A stretch of 64,000 bases of DNA from Mariannaea sp. PMI_226 (taxonomy: Eukaryota; Ascomycota; Sordariomycetes; Hypocreales; Nectriaceae), in contig JANFOG010000001.1 in NCBI GenBank assembly GCA_024336345.1, positions 4,464,001-4,528,000 of the forward strand. The letters run 5' to 3'. How positions within the stretch are numbered: the stretch's first letter is position 1; each line of letters begins with the position of its first letter. Both the position numbers and the translations under genes were made by a program. This document shows positions 1 to 10,501 of the stretch, piece by piece. The notes under the pieces were generated by a model. That model was not told where the DNA came from and made no database searches. It saw only the letters and a list, made by a program, of their open reading frames with translations.

Positions 1-738
1 CGTTTGAAACCGTATCTATCTGACGTCAGTCGATATCTCCCATTTAAAGACCATCATGCTGGGTAACGAACTGGAGAGCTAGTTGACGAGCCTGCTCAGG
101 GTGAGAACCGGTAATGAGCACGGTACCTTCGTTTTTTATTGACTCATCCCAAGCACTCATCGGGGTGTGTGACAAGATCATCCTTCCCCGTATCAAATCG
201 TCATGCTTGCTGAGTTGGAGCCTTGTTTGCAAAGTATCTGCCTTCTTATTCTCCGAAACCCCTCCTCCATTTGTCAAAAACACATATCGGATGCCATTGC
301 TTCTGATCATCTTGAGGACCTTCTCAGCACCTTCCACCCGGTTTCGACCTTGATACAAAACGCCATCAATACTGCGATATCGTTAGAATCGATTGACGAA
401 ATTCATCAACTAACTCAAGGATAGTTTCTTGTATGTATGATGTTTCATGTCAGGGTGTTTCTATATTGGTAGTGACCAACTTACTCGAAAGCAAAACCAA
501 ACTCGGAAAATATCTTGTGAGACGCGTCACTCGGCTCTTGAAGGTTACCGGGATTCACACCCAGCGATCCGGTTGGTTTCGATCTCACAGCCGCAGAGTT
601 ATGAAACTTTCTCATGCCAAAGCTCAGGCCGTAGGGGCTGGCCGCAATGCGACCGGAGATACTCATCGCATTGCGCTGCTGCAAAGACCGACATCTCGCA
701 ATGTGTCGGCACTGGCCGACCGCGCTAGTTAGTCGCAT
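1..738 (-). CDS. HAD-superfamily IIA phosphatase, CECR5/YKR070W-like, mitochondrial (C-terminus cut off)
   Basis: Proposed exons are 738-485, 371-72 and 15-1, with the gene leaving the window on the left. Splicing 485 to 371 creates FAFDIDGVLYQG, the HAD motif I with the nucleophile Asp; motif II follows as FLTNGGG, then a segment ending SHTPMSAW. This is the subfamily IIA layout of CECR5-like proteins, whose substrate is poorly known. The second join (71-16) uses a GTTCGT donor and restores LALQYGFK, a family-typical run, so I prefer it although the donor is unusual. The start at 738 gives an Arg/Ser-rich leader with an FHNS-like segment, typical of a mitochondrial presequence. An upstream in-frame stretch of Leu codons (to 783) comes from a TAA-repeat leader and is probably not translated. 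Identity is fairly sure; the third exon is tentative. Confidence 0.75.
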
Positions 739-1266
739 CTTCGCTTTAAAGGAGGCTTCGAATAACAATAATAATAACAACACAATTCTTCAAATATAGG
801 AACTGGATAACGATAGGAAACTAGAAGTGTCGTGTCGGGTTGGTTTGCAATTGGTGAGGGCTTGTGCTAGTCCAACTGCTACTGTAGCATTGGTCATCCA
901 TCAGTGTGTGTCATCGGTAATAACCCGCCAATATCCGGCGCGCGCTGGTAAACGTGCTGACTGCCTATCCACCACAACACTGGAAGCAGTTGAGACTGGG
1001 CGAGCATGAATGAACGTTGCGACATCAATTGGGCAACATGACTTCGTTTTCAATACGGAGTAGAATAGCTAGGAATCTGCCTCCGTGCTTCTGGATAATG
1101 ATACAAGAAAATTTACAATGAATTGAGTGGTTCCTACCGGCGTGGTATCCTTCTATCAACTACGGTATTTTGGGTGGTACATGATACACTACTTTTACAG
1201 ATCTCCCTACCTGACATTTCTCCCCCATCATCCTTCTGTTATATCAATATCATGATTCGTAGTCTT
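739..1266. other. Intergenic, HAD gene start to SCO1 stop
   Basis: The stretch should hold the promoter of the HAD gene (reading left) and the 3' UTR of SCO1. It contains a short TAA/CAA-rich run near 760-785. I see no gene or RNA in it. Confidence 0.6.
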
Positions 1267-2248
1267 TTATTTGCTGCTGGCCCAGTCCTTCATGTGAGCC
1301 AAGATAATCTGCGCCGCCTGATCGGGCGAGTGCTGTCGGCCAAGAGCCTCTACAAAGTCTCCTTCGGGATCCATCAGGTAAAAGTAGATACTGTGGTCCA
1401 CCAAGTAGTCCTGTCCAGGCTTGACGTTCTGCGGTGTGCTAAAGTAAACACGGTATTTCTTGCAGAGGGCCTTGATGTCGTCGTAGGTGCCGGTGAGACC
1501 AATGAACTTGTCGTGAAACTCGGCAAGGTACTCCTTGAGAGCCTTGGGATCGTCTCGTGCGGGGTCGCAGGTGATGAAGATGGGGAGGAGAGCGCCGGGA
1601 GCCTTCGCTTCAACAATATCCAACATTGACGCCATCTTGTCTAGCTCTTCGGGGCAGATATCAGGGCAACGAGTGAAGCCAAAGTAGACCTAAGGAGGCA
1701 GCGTCAGCATGGGCAAGTGTATAAAGTGGTTGCTTTTGCACTTGAATGCGATTCCAAACTCGACGTACCAGAGAGTATTTGCCCTTCATCATCTTGTCGG
1801 AAAAGGGCTGTCCGTTCTGATCAGTCAGCTCAAAAGTGCCGCCAACCTTTGGCCGGCCAACACCCTTTGCTGCTTCTGCTATTCTCTTTCGCTGCATACG
1901 ATCCTTCTCGTGCTCGAAGTACCACACCAGCCCACCACAAGTACCCACGAACAGGATACCAGCTTTCCAAGAGAAGGGCTGCAGTGTATTGTCAGCCTAA
2001 AATCCTTTGCTTCGATCGCACTGATTCTGCGATTGGTTTCACCATACCCCATTGCTATACCGGGCCTTTGCCTGCTCAATCGTATTCATCTTTGTTCGCC
2101 GCTGGGTAATCGGCTGTCGAGACTGGATGGGCGACGGCGGGACAGTCGGTCGAAGCGCCCGGCTGGAGAAGCAGCGCTGGCATTGTCGCCCTGGAAGCTG
2201 GGAAAACAATCCCCGCAGGGCCTTTGAGGTCGCAATTGACTTAGACAT
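1267..2248 (-). CDS. SCO1: SCO1 copper chaperone for cytochrome c oxidase assembly
   Basis: Three exons, 2248-2048, 1978-1769 and 1689-1267, give about 277 residues, close to yeast Sco1. Exon 1 encodes a basic mitochondrial presequence. Exon 2 begins PFSWKAG and holds the single membrane segment, followed by the charged FEHEKDRMQRKR stretch. The join of exons 2 and 3 creates YSLVYFGFTRCPDICPEEL, which carries the copper-binding CPDIC (CxxxC). The third copper ligand is the His in DYLVDHSIYFYL. The protein sits in the inner mitochondrial membrane with its thioredoxin-like domain facing the intermembrane space and delivers copper to the CuA site of Cox2 (family knowledge). It is head-to-head with the SPP1-like gene across about 430 bp. 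Confidence 0.95.
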
Positions 2249-2678
2249 CGCGGGTGAAGTCGAATAAATGCGTCCAAGATCGATTACAAAATCAAGTCAC
2301 CTGTTTGTCAACTCACGTCTTTCGATTATCTCAAGCTCCAGAAATTGCTAGCCGAATTTTTGCCAGGGGTGTGCCAGTTCCTGGTCAAAGGTGTCAGATT
2401 AGTCATCCCGGTAGCCACTCTTGTCTGCTGCAGTACTGAGCCCGAGTATCAAAGACTTCAAGTCGGCCTCACCAATGAAATAAAAATCTTAATCGCAAAC
2501 AACGAAACTTCATATCGATATACTGCACACTAGTGTTCAAGTAAAAATTGTATTCTTTTTGTTAGTTTTCTTTTTGCTGGGTATCTCTAGGTATCAAAGT
2601 GTTCGTGATTGGGCTGGTCTCAGACACGTTGAGCAAGGCGCGCGAACAAACATCAACAACCCTTGGGCCATCTTCCTA
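2249..2678. promoter_or_regulatory. Divergent promoter region between SCO1 and SPP1-like gene
   Basis: The 430-bp spacer separates the two start codons and must contain both promoters and 5' leaders. The SPP1 frame stays open upstream to about 2559 but has no ATG there, so that part is taken as leader. I recognise no specific binding site. Confidence 0.5.
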
Positions 2679-4064
2679 ATGGAGCAAACGGAGTCAATGA
2701 CAACATCAGGTGAACAAGCTCGCTTTGGGCTCACAAAGGAAGATGTTAAAAAGGAATCAACTCCTCAGCCTTCCTCAGAAGTTCCTCCCTCTTCTTCAAC
2801 ATCTCCTTCCCAACCTCCTCTAAAATCATCATCGACTGAGCCCTCAAACATGCCTACACAGCAATCCTCTGGTCCTAAGAAAAAAGGAACTGCGGCAACT
2901 GTGAAGAAGACCCCTAAGAGGTCAAATAAGAGTGGGCCCAAAGCTGCCAAAAAGCGAAGGCTCTCCCATCCGGGCCGCGCTTCTCAAGAAGCAGGGTCGG
3001 ACGGCGATGATTCCGACGAAGAGGACAATGGGCCTTATTGCCTTTGTCGAGGCCCAGATGACCACAGGTGGATGATTTGCTGCGAAAACTGTGAAGACTG
3101 GTTTCACGGGGAGTGCATCAACCTCAGTAAGGAGATTGGTGAGTCTCTTATTGAGAGATTCGTCTGCCCTAACTGCACGAATGAAACACTTTCCTCACTA
3201 TATAAAAAAACGTGCGCTCTGAAGGGTTGTCGAAAGCCTGCACGTTTAAGGCAGGACCCCGCCAGTGTCTTCTGTTCAAATGAGCACGCCCAAACTTGGT
3301 GGGAACGTACAGTCTCGAAGTTGCCAAAATCGAGGACGAAGACTGGGTTCGATGACCAACTTCTTCAAGGAGACTTCGTCGCCCTTCTAGAGAGTCAGCT
3401 GCCCAGGCGCGGGGAGCACGGAGAATGGTCTTTGGCCAAGGATCCTTTTTCCGCTGATATACCGAAGAAGTCAATTGAAGATCAAACAGGTACGTCCACC
3501 TTTACCGTTCATATAGCCTTGCCGCCTGTTGACTTGGATGCAGCCGACTGTGAAGACCAAGCAAAAGGCCTTTCTGAAGAAGAAATCCGGTTCCTCGATA
3601 CCGCGGCGAAGGCGCGTTTCAGTCTAGCAGAGGAGACGCTGCTCTGTCATAAAATGCTGGAACTCATCGAGTATGCTCAGGAGCGCCGTCGCGCCGCCAT
3701 CAAAGCAGGTCGCTTTGCAGAGGATATATGCGGTTACGACCAGAGACTTGACACAATTAGCGCCCGAGACGCCTTCGCCGCTTTTGTGATGTCACCCGAT
3801 GGTGAGGCCATTTTCAAGACCGGAAAGCTAGGAGACCCAGCTAGCGAGGGCGATGAGGTACGAGGTATGTGCGAGCGAAAAAGGTGCAAAGTTCACCAGG
3901 GCTGGCAAAAGATGCTGGTTCTGGGTATTAAATACCAAATCCGAGAGATGGCAGGCCAAGCAGAGGAGGTCGCGGAGGAGGAAAGGGTGGTCAGGGAGGC
4001 GGCCGGAGAAAGGGCTCGGAGGTTAGGAGCAGAAAAGAATTGGGTAGAGGTACTAGATGGTTGA
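2679..4064 (+). CDS. SPP1/CFP1-like PHD-finger protein, Set1 (COMPASS) complex
   Basis: Single exon of 461 residues from the first in-frame ATG. The N-terminal ~115 residues are low-complexity, with Ser/Pro-rich then Lys/Arg-rich segments resembling a nuclear localisation signal, followed by an acidic DGDDSDEED patch. A PHD finger lies around residues 118-168, starting YCLCRGPDD, with the WMICCENCEDWFHGECINL core and ending VCPNC. About ten residues later a second Cys cluster (CALKGCRK ... VFCSNEHAQTWW) matches the zinc region that follows the PHD in Spp1/CFP1-type proteins. The C-terminal half is helical and charged. Family role: binding H3K4me2/3 and stimulating H3K4 methylation by Set1. 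The assignment to Spp1 rather than another PHD protein rests on this two-zinc arrangement. Confidence 0.8.
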   Translation: MEQTESMTTSGEQARFGLTKEDVKKESTPQPSSEVPPSSSTSPSQPPLKSSSTEPSNMPTQQSSGPKKKGTAATVKKTPKRSNKSGPKAAKKRRLSHPGRASQEAGSDGDDSDEEDNGPYCLCRGPDDHRWMICCENCEDWFHGECINLSKEIGESLIERFVCPNCTNETLSSLYKKTCALKGCRKPARLRQDPASVFCSNEHAQTWWERTVSKLPKSRTKTGFDDQLLQGDFVALLESQLPRRGEHGEWSLAKDPFSADIPKKSIEDQTGTSTFTVHIALPPVDLDAADCEDQAKGLSEEEIRFLDTAAKARFSLAEETLLCHKMLELIEYAQERRRAAIKAGRFAEDICGYDQRLDTISARDAFAAFVMSPDGEAIFKTGKLGDPASEGDEVRGMCERKRCKVHQGWQKMLVLGIKYQIREMAGQAEEVAEEERVVREAAGERARRLGAEKNWVEVLDG

Positions 4065-5121
4065 AAGCGAAATGCCAAGGGGAGTGTGCTAGAATGATGC
4101 TGTTGATTTAAGGCACTGGGAGGAATAAGGAATAACTAGTCAAGTTTTCGGCATAACTGAGCGAATGAAGCTTATTGGTATTCGACCGCAAAGGTCATGA
4201 TTAATCTGAATTCATAATACACAGCATACGCAGAGGAGAATTGCCCTGGATAGAATCAGATCATTTCATTGTTGTTTTTTTGTAAATAATTATGTACATA
4301 GTTCTCCAGATAGAACTGTACAGAACTGTAACATTATACGCCAGAGCACCTTTCTCTCATTCAGTGGAGCCTAGTTGAATAGATGTATTACTTATCTCTT
4401 GACTCGCTTGTCCTTCACCAGTCATTCCGACTTACCCGTTCCTCACGCTTCCAGGAATTGACAGAGGCTGACTAGGATACCGAGAGAATGTTTTACCAGT
4501 TGCAACTGAATAATTCTTAACCTGCCTAAACCTGACTTAACCATGCTGCTATTCAGTGTTGGTGCTCTGTTCAACGTCTCACCTAGCATAGTGGCCCACA
4601 TCCTTGTACAACATAGTTATAAACTTCTTGCTTGTGGGCATTCTTGCTAACACGCTAGTCAAGACTTCCACTGAAGGAATTTTGGAAGGCTGAAAGTTGA
4701 TATGAGGAATTGAAAACAGTCTATTACATTTGCAAAAGACAGCCTTCCTCGTGCTTTCTAATCATCCTCGTATGAAGTGAGATGCGTCTCCTGTGCAGGT
4801 AGTATACTACTAAGCTACTTTTTGCGCCACCGACTTGAGAAGCCGTCAAAATAAAGTGGGCTGTTTGTTGTCCCGCATTATGTCACCACCACCCCGCCGC
4901 TTCGAAAAAATTCCTTGTCCAATCTATCGACGACCAGAAAAAACTTACAACGAAGGTTGCTTATCAAGCAAGCTTACCACCAGGACGGCTTGCCGAAGTT
5001 TTTAAACATTCCTGTTGCACCTCCGAAAGACATATCGGGCTGTTCATAGAATCCTCCTTTCTCGTTAATCTTCCACGACCTCTTCCCCCCTCGTCTCGTC
5101 TTCCTAAATTACCCCGCCATC
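4065..5121. other. Intergenic, SPP1-like gene to SQT1-like gene
   Basis: The 1.06 kb is AT-rich in its first half. It should contain the 3' UTR of the PHD gene and, toward the end, a pyrimidine-rich leader of the WD40 gene (about 5050-5120). No gene or RNA was recognised. Confidence 0.5.
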
Positions 5122-6624
5122 ATGTCTTCCTCTCGCGACAACCAACCCATCGACGAAGTAAACGATGAGGATCTCCTCAATGCTGATGATGCTGCCGAAG
5201 AAATAATCGAGGGCGACGACATAGCCATGGACTCGGACAATGAAGAGCTCGAACTGAATCTCCAAAACGACTCCATTGCTTATTTCGACATTCCTCAAGA
5301 TTCCCTCTTCGCCATCTCTCAGCACCCCGTCCATCCTTCTCTCATTGCAGTAGGCGGATCGGCCGGCCAGGAGGAGGATGCTCCTGGTGCGGGTTGGGTG
5401 TTCGATACCTCTGCTGCAGTCTCACGACCTGTGCTGCCCGCTAGCTATGCCAGCGACCCTGCCGCCACCGATCTACCCAAGAGCACACAACTCGAGTCGC
5501 TCTTCAGCCTAGACGGACACACCGATTCGATCAACACACTTGCCTGGACGTTGCCTAGCGGCGACGTTCTTGTCAGTGGCGGTCTCGACGGCAGACTCCG
5601 TGCCTGGAAGGCCACGGCGAAGGCCAACTCACCCCTTAAGATGACCTTCCTCGGCGAGGCCCAGGAGGTTCCCGAGGTTAACTGGATTGCTCCTTGCCCA
5701 TCGTCGACCAACCCCAATACCATCGCTCTGGGTGCTTCAGATGGCTCTGTTTGGGTCTACACTATTGACCCCTCCGACTCAGCAAACCCTCTCCAGATTG
5801 TCCAGTCCTACTTCCTTCACACCGGCTCTTGCACTGCTGGCGCATGGACCTCGGACGGCCTGTTGCTCGCTACCGTTTCCGAGGACAGCAGTCTCTATGT
5901 TTGGGACGTATGGGGTGAGGCCGCTGCTAAGGGCATCGTTAGCGATAATGGTATGACTGCTGTCGGTTTGACTGGTGAGGATCAGCGTTTCGAGGTCGAG
6001 GGAGGTCTTTACTCTATTGCTATCGACCCCAAGGGCACTTTCGTGGCTGTTGGCGGTGCCAATGGTGCTATCAAGATTGTTTCCCTCCCTCGCCTAACTG
6101 CTGCCGCGCAGCCGCAGTCCCGCGCTCGTGGTGCCGGTGGAAAGGCTTCTGCTGATCCCACCACTGGTGGCCAGATCCTCGCAGCCCTCCAGACTGGCTC
6201 CGATAGCGTTGAGACCCTCGCCGTGGCACTCGCCTCCGTCACGCCTCCTACCCTCCTCTTGGCTGCTGGTTCCGTCGATGGTTCCATTGTCGTTTACGAT
6301 GCAACACGCCGTTTTGCCGTCCGTCGTCACATCGCCGGCGCTCACGAGGAGCACTCCGTTGTTAAGCTTGAGTTTGTCCCTAACTCATGGCAGCTTACCA
6401 GCTGTGGTATGGACGGTGTTGTGCGACGCTGGGACATCCGTGGCGCTGGCCCCACGAACCCTAACGCTGCTGCCACAGCTGCTGAGGCTGGTCTGCAAAA
6501 GGAGTGGAAGGGTCACCGTGGCGATGGAGAGGGCGGTGGTGTTCTCGGATTTGTGCAAGGTGAAACTGGTGAGCGTTTGGTGACCGCTGGTGATGACGGT
6601 TTGGCTCTGGTCTTCGAGGCTTGA
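5122..6624 (+). CDS. SQT1: SQT1/AAMP-like WD40 ribosome-assembly protein
   Basis: Intronless, 500 residues. An acidic N-terminus (residues about 10-55) leads into WD40 repeats that fill the rest; clear units are LDGHTDSINTLAW near residue 130, and later blades ending LYVWDVWG, VRRWDIRG and ALVFEA. The layout (acidic tail, ISQHPVHPSLIAVGGSAG opening, eight-bladed propeller) is that of yeast Sqt1 and animal AAMP. Yeast Sqt1 is a dedicated chaperone that binds the N-terminus of nascent uL16 (Rpl10) in the cytosol for late 60S assembly. The start context is good (CATCATGTC after a pyrimidine-rich leader). Confidence 0.85.
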   Translation: MSSSRDNQPIDEVNDEDLLNADDAAEEIIEGDDIAMDSDNEELELNLQNDSIAYFDIPQDSLFAISQHPVHPSLIAVGGSAGQEEDAPGAGWVFDTSAAVSRPVLPASYASDPAATDLPKSTQLESLFSLDGHTDSINTLAWTLPSGDVLVSGGLDGRLRAWKATAKANSPLKMTFLGEAQEVPEVNWIAPCPSSTNPNTIALGASDGSVWVYTIDPSDSANPLQIVQSYFLHTGSCTAGAWTSDGLLLATVSEDSSLYVWDVWGEAAAKGIVSDNGMTAVGLTGEDQRFEVEGGLYSIAIDPKGTFVAVGGANGAIKIVSLPRLTAAAQPQSRARGAGGKASADPTTGGQILAALQTGSDSVETLAVALASVTPPTLLLAAGSVDGSIVVYDATRRFAVRRHIAGAHEEHSVVKLEFVPNSWQLTSCGMDGVVRRWDIRGAGPTNPNAAATAAEAGLQKEWKGHRGDGEGGGVLGFVQGETGERLVTAGDDGLALVFEA

Positions 6625-7270
6625 TATGAGAAAGAATATGAGGAATAATAAAAAGAAGAGCGTTGAATGTAGATGAGAAAAAGTTTCGAGTGTATATAGA
6701 AGCCAGATGACTGCGAGGTTTTACGACGACCCATGAATGAGAATAGAATCATGGGGATTGATACCCCTGCGTACGCATTACTTGGAAGTCCACTTGACGC
6801 TTCATATTGTCAACAATGATGGTGAAAACTGTTCCAGGCCAAGACTTCTTAGGAAAGATTTTCTCAGTGTAATTTGACGCAAAGCAACTACTTGTTTATA
6901 CCTTGTAGGTTCATCTCGTCATCCTACTCTGGTCATCATGAGATTCGTCCCGCTCTGGTATTGTAGTCCATTGTGGATTCTTCTCCAGACAAGATACAGA
7001 ACCTCATTTGGGAGGAATACGTACCGACGTGTCGGGGCTCCTTCGGCCCGATGGTGTGCCAGCGTAACCTGGAAGGCATTACAGAGGTACCACCCAAAGA
7101 ACCGCAGCGCCAAATAAAATGGTCTGTGCACGGCGATATTGCATATGGTAATTTTTTTGAAGCACTCGCTCATCAAGCATCATAGCAATACCAGAAGCTC
7201 CTCCACCCGCGCCGAATTCGCACCGACTCAAATTCTTCTCTACAACCTCATTATCAAACCATAAGCCAAG
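6625..7270. other. Intergenic, SQT1-like gene to TOM5
   Basis: The 646 bp hold the 3' UTR of the WD40 gene (AT-rich, AATAATAAAAAG near 6643) and the TOM5 promoter. Nothing else recognised. Confidence 0.5.
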
Positions 7271-7555
7271 ATGTTCGGTGGATGTATGCCAAACCCAACC
7301 GCCCTCAGTCGCCGTTGAACCCTCACATGCTAACTCTTCCCTAGTCGCCCCCCCTCAGCAGTCCCGAGAGGAGATTCGTGCCCTTGAGGCCCAGGCCAGC
7401 TTCACCATTCAAGGAGCTCTCACAACTGCTGTGGTCCTGTACCTTTGTATGTTTAACCGATATGCGCTCTCCCTTTACCAGTCGAACCCCAACTAGAAAC
7501 GCTAACTGACCTTTCAGCCCCCTTCGCCATCGAACTCGCCGGCAAGCTGTTCTAG
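7271..7555 (+). CDS. TOM5: TOM5, small subunit of the mitochondrial outer-membrane translocase
   Basis: Three small exons, 7271-7283, 7345-7446 and 7518-7555, with GTATGC/TAG and GTATGT/CAG introns and a GCTAAC branch motif in each, encode exactly 50 residues, the length of yeast Tom5. The spliced protein starts MFGGFAPPQQSREE, has one hydrophobic segment (about residues 25-45), and contains SPF before a Lys near the C-terminus (GKLF). Yeast Tom5 shows the same MFG...PQQ...EE start and an SP motif in its anchor. Tom5 is a tail-anchored TOM-complex subunit that helps pass precursors to the Tom40 channel. A gene this small with three exons is easily missed by gene prediction. Confidence 0.88.
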
Positions 7556-8090
7556 ATACCAGACGTCACGGTCCAGCACTCACGAGGCTGCATACTCATT
7601 ACACAGTTACCAATAATGTCGTGATACGTACGGTTCGGTCCAGGTGATGGGGATGGAGGATCCGGTAATGACGAGCCTTGATACCGTGGGAATTCGGATA
7701 TCTCGCTCTTGTACGATAGACGGACGGATTGGATAGACGGCGAAATGGTTCACCGATCATGACTGTACATTATTCCCAGAGGCATGAAGGGGTATGCAAT
7801 GCCTTCACATACCTCCACTACGAATCAAACACACAAATACACAACCGAGACTGCATAAGACGCAATATAAAAGTACACGGACCATCCGCGCTGTTTTTTG
7901 ACATCCTGGGCACCCGACTAAGCACAGTATCCGAACACGGCCCTCTAATAGTATTGTGTTTGAGACGAGAAACGCATCGGGTTCCTTGCTCTTCGCCTTT
8001 ACGCGGTATTATAAAGTAGTACATCCTTCAAAGAACAACCCCCCATATACCCCTCCGTTGATCTAATGCTAACCATTTCCCCTATCCCTA
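7556..8090. other. Convergent intergenic, TOM5 and NUP57
   Basis: The 535 bp separate the stop codons of two converging genes and should contain both 3' UTRs. No other feature recognised. Confidence 0.5.
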
Positions 8091-9173
8091 TTACCTCGAT
8101 CGTGCGTGAGCGTTTCTGTGTTTTTCCCATTCGGTGTAATCTACGCCCAAGGCTTCGAGTGCCTTCTTCAGGTGTTGAATCTGCTTCTCGTAATCTTCCA
8201 GTACCTGTAGTCTCGTGTGTCAGTTTTCAAGAGCCCAATGAAGATGAGAAAGCTTGAACTTACCCGCTTTGCCTTTGCTTCTGTTTCCGGATCCAGCGCC
8301 TCACCCTCTCCGCCTGAGGGCTTGTCCATCTCCTTGTTTAGCTGATCCGCATACCCTCGAAGGACGATGAGTCTGCTCCATAGCTCCTCCTCGCGAGCAT
8401 TGACAGCAGGATCCTGGACTTCCCGCTCCAAGGTCTGCAGTCGGCCATTCAAATCATCCTCGTCACCACTTAGTGCATAACCCCGATTCCTCAACACTTG
8501 AACACGTGCCGCCAGCGCTAGACACCGCTCACTGATGGCTGTCTGGCGCCTCCTGGCAGCCACAGCCCTGACCTCAGTCTCAAGTTCATGGCGCTGGAGA
8601 ATGGCATCGAGACTGCTGTTGATCTGGTGCAATCGGGTGTTGAAGTCGGACACGGCTCGCTTTTGTGTCTTCAGGCGATCGGCAACGCCAATGTATCCCG
8701 AGCACAGCACAGGCATGAAGCCTGGTGCAGGCTTGTTCTGAAGGGCTTCCTCCCATTCGCGGGGGTCCTCAAATGGTTGGGGCTTGTAGAAAGGAACGTG
8801 TGATTCCTCAACTTTGTTATAAAAGTAGTGCTTGAAGACGCAGTTGGGGTTCGCAGGATCCCATTTTTCGGTAACTAGCTTCATCTGCTCGAGAATGGGT
8901 TTCTGATCTGTTGTGACGGTTAGTGATATCTTGGCCAAAACAAAGAAACACGAAGAGCATTGGGGATAACATACGAGGAGTCTCCATGCCAGGTTGCCAT
9001 AGCGAGTTGGATAGCTGAGCCTTGGACTGAGAGAGTGTGGGCATCTGTTGAGGCTGTTGTTGTTGGCCCATGATGGATGTGCCAAGGGCGTTCCCTTGTT
9101 GCTGTTGGGGCTGATTCTGCACAGGCTGTGACTGCCCGAAAAGGGAGGGTTTGGGTTGGCCGAAGAGCGACAT
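8091..9173 (-). CDS. NUP57: NUP57/Nup54-type nucleoporin of the central channel
   Basis: Three exons, 9173-8975, 8907-8264 and 8204-8091, give 318 residues. The N-terminus is a short FG region with SLFGQ twice (Phe-Gly at residues 4-5 and 12-13), then a Gln-rich tract. The rest is the conserved Nup54 body with NPNCVFKHYFYNKV and a WEEALQNKPAPGFMPVL motif, followed by long coiled-coil helices (about residues 150-318). Nup57/Nup54 forms a heterotrimer with Nsp1 and Nup49 in the pore channel. The FG part is much shorter than in yeast Nup57, as in other filamentous fungi. The last exon, found by splice signals (CTACAG acceptor), adds a helix ending HARSR. It is head-to-head with the complex I subunit gene. 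Confidence 0.88.
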
Positions 9174-9661
9174 GGTGATGGCTAGGAGAAGTCGCAAAAT
9201 CCGAGGTCGGGTGAGGTGGTGTGTATCGTTCCCACCTCGGGGTGAGAAGCTATCGCGCTCGAGTTCAGCTGAGATTCAAGGCTGGATCGCGACAGCTTAT
9301 GAAGGGCGTAAATTCCCGACTATTGTTGCGCGATGGTGTTGTGTAAAACAGGGTGGTTATGTTGAGATTGAAAGGCTGCTTTGTTTGTTGGCGGCTCAAA
9401 ATTATCAGAGCTGGAACGCGAAAAACATAGGCACAGAGTACCCTATAGCTTAGGCTTAGTGGTGGCTTCAGCTTAGACCCGGCCGCCGCAGCCTAAGGTA
9501 CCGTACCGCTAGAACCTTTCGCAGCCTCGCCCCCCACTTGACCAATCACAGAGAACCAATTCCAACATCACTCAAATCCCAGGCGATCGGCCTAAGCATC
9601 AACTCTCGACTTTGGAATCACCGCATCGCTACTTGCACAGCCGCGCACCAGAACCAGCACC
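9174..9661. promoter_or_regulatory. Divergent promoter region of NUP57 and NUO-20.8
   Basis: The 488-bp spacer drives two genes in opposite directions. Two CCAAT boxes on the + strand lie at 9542-9546 and 9556-9560, about 100-120 bp before the complex I subunit start. In fungi the HAP (CCAAT-binding) complex commonly regulates respiratory genes, so these are plausible HAP sites; that role is inference. Confidence 0.45.
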
Positions 9662-10501
9662 ATGGCCTCCCGACGAGCTCAGTACGTGATTTCATGAAGG
9701 CCCGATTCCTTTGCGGCCACCTTAGAGGCCAATTGGGCCGCGCCAGGGCATACGACAAAGGGAAAATAAATGGCTAACCCTCGATCAGATTCAACCAGCA
9801 GGTGCTCATCGACACCACTCCTCTCCCTGAGGATGTCCCCGCCGTCAAGGAGATCGGTGCCTCCTCTGCTCCCCTTCTCTCGGCCTCCTTCTTCATTGGC
9901 GCCCGGTGCCGCGACTACAACGATGACTTCATGCAGTGCAAGACCGAGAACCCCGGCCGAGGAGAGTTCAACTGCTTGAAGGAGGGCCGACGAGTCACCC
10001 GATGTGCCTCCAGCGTGTACGATTTCCCCGAATTACTACTTCCCTCTGCATAGGAACCCGATTTTCTCCTTCATTGGCTGCGCCATAATCCCAACGATGA
10101 ATATCCGCTGACCCGACTTCTATATAACAGTCTTCAGGACATCAACACCCACTGCCTTGCTGAGTTCCGCAAACACTGGGAGTGCCTTGATGACCGTAAC
10201 CACCAGCTATGGCAATGCCGTCCTGCTGAATGGAAGCTCAACAAGTGTGTCTATGACAACCTCGTACGTTTTCCAGTCGAATTCTTCCTCCACCATATGC
10301 TCGATCCCTCACCTTCCTCAAACCCGCTCCGATTTCCCTTTGGACTGACACTTGGACCTGCAGAAACTCCAGAAGAAGATCCCCGATCAGCCCGCAAACA
10401 CTACCCCCGTCGAGCTCCGACCGAAGCAGATCTTTGCCGATGTGCGCATTGGCCCCGGCGACGGCAAGCCTTTCATCCCTGGACAGGAAGCGAAGCAATA
10501 A
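9662..10501 (+). CDS. nuo-20.8: NADH:ubiquinone oxidoreductase 20.8 kDa subunit (NDUFA8 homologue)
   Basis: Four exons, 9662-9681, 9789-10016, 10131-10263 and 10364-10501, encode 172 residues. The protein has four CX9C motifs: CRDYNDDFMQC, CLKEGRRVTRC, CLAEFRKHWEC and CRPAEWKLNKC. This quadruple CX9C pattern is diagnostic of the NDUFA8/PGIV subunit, a disulphide-bonded accessory subunit on the intermembrane-space face of complex I, imported by the Mia40 pathway (family knowledge). There is no presequence, as expected for Mia40 substrates. All introns have clear GTACGT or GTACGA donors, and phase is kept throughout. Exon 1 is only 20 nt. Confidence 0.92.

Noticed and set aside
2559..2678. N-terminal extension of the SPP1-like protein
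   Set aside because: The frame is open but contains no ATG before 2679, and the hydrophobic text fits an untranslated leader.
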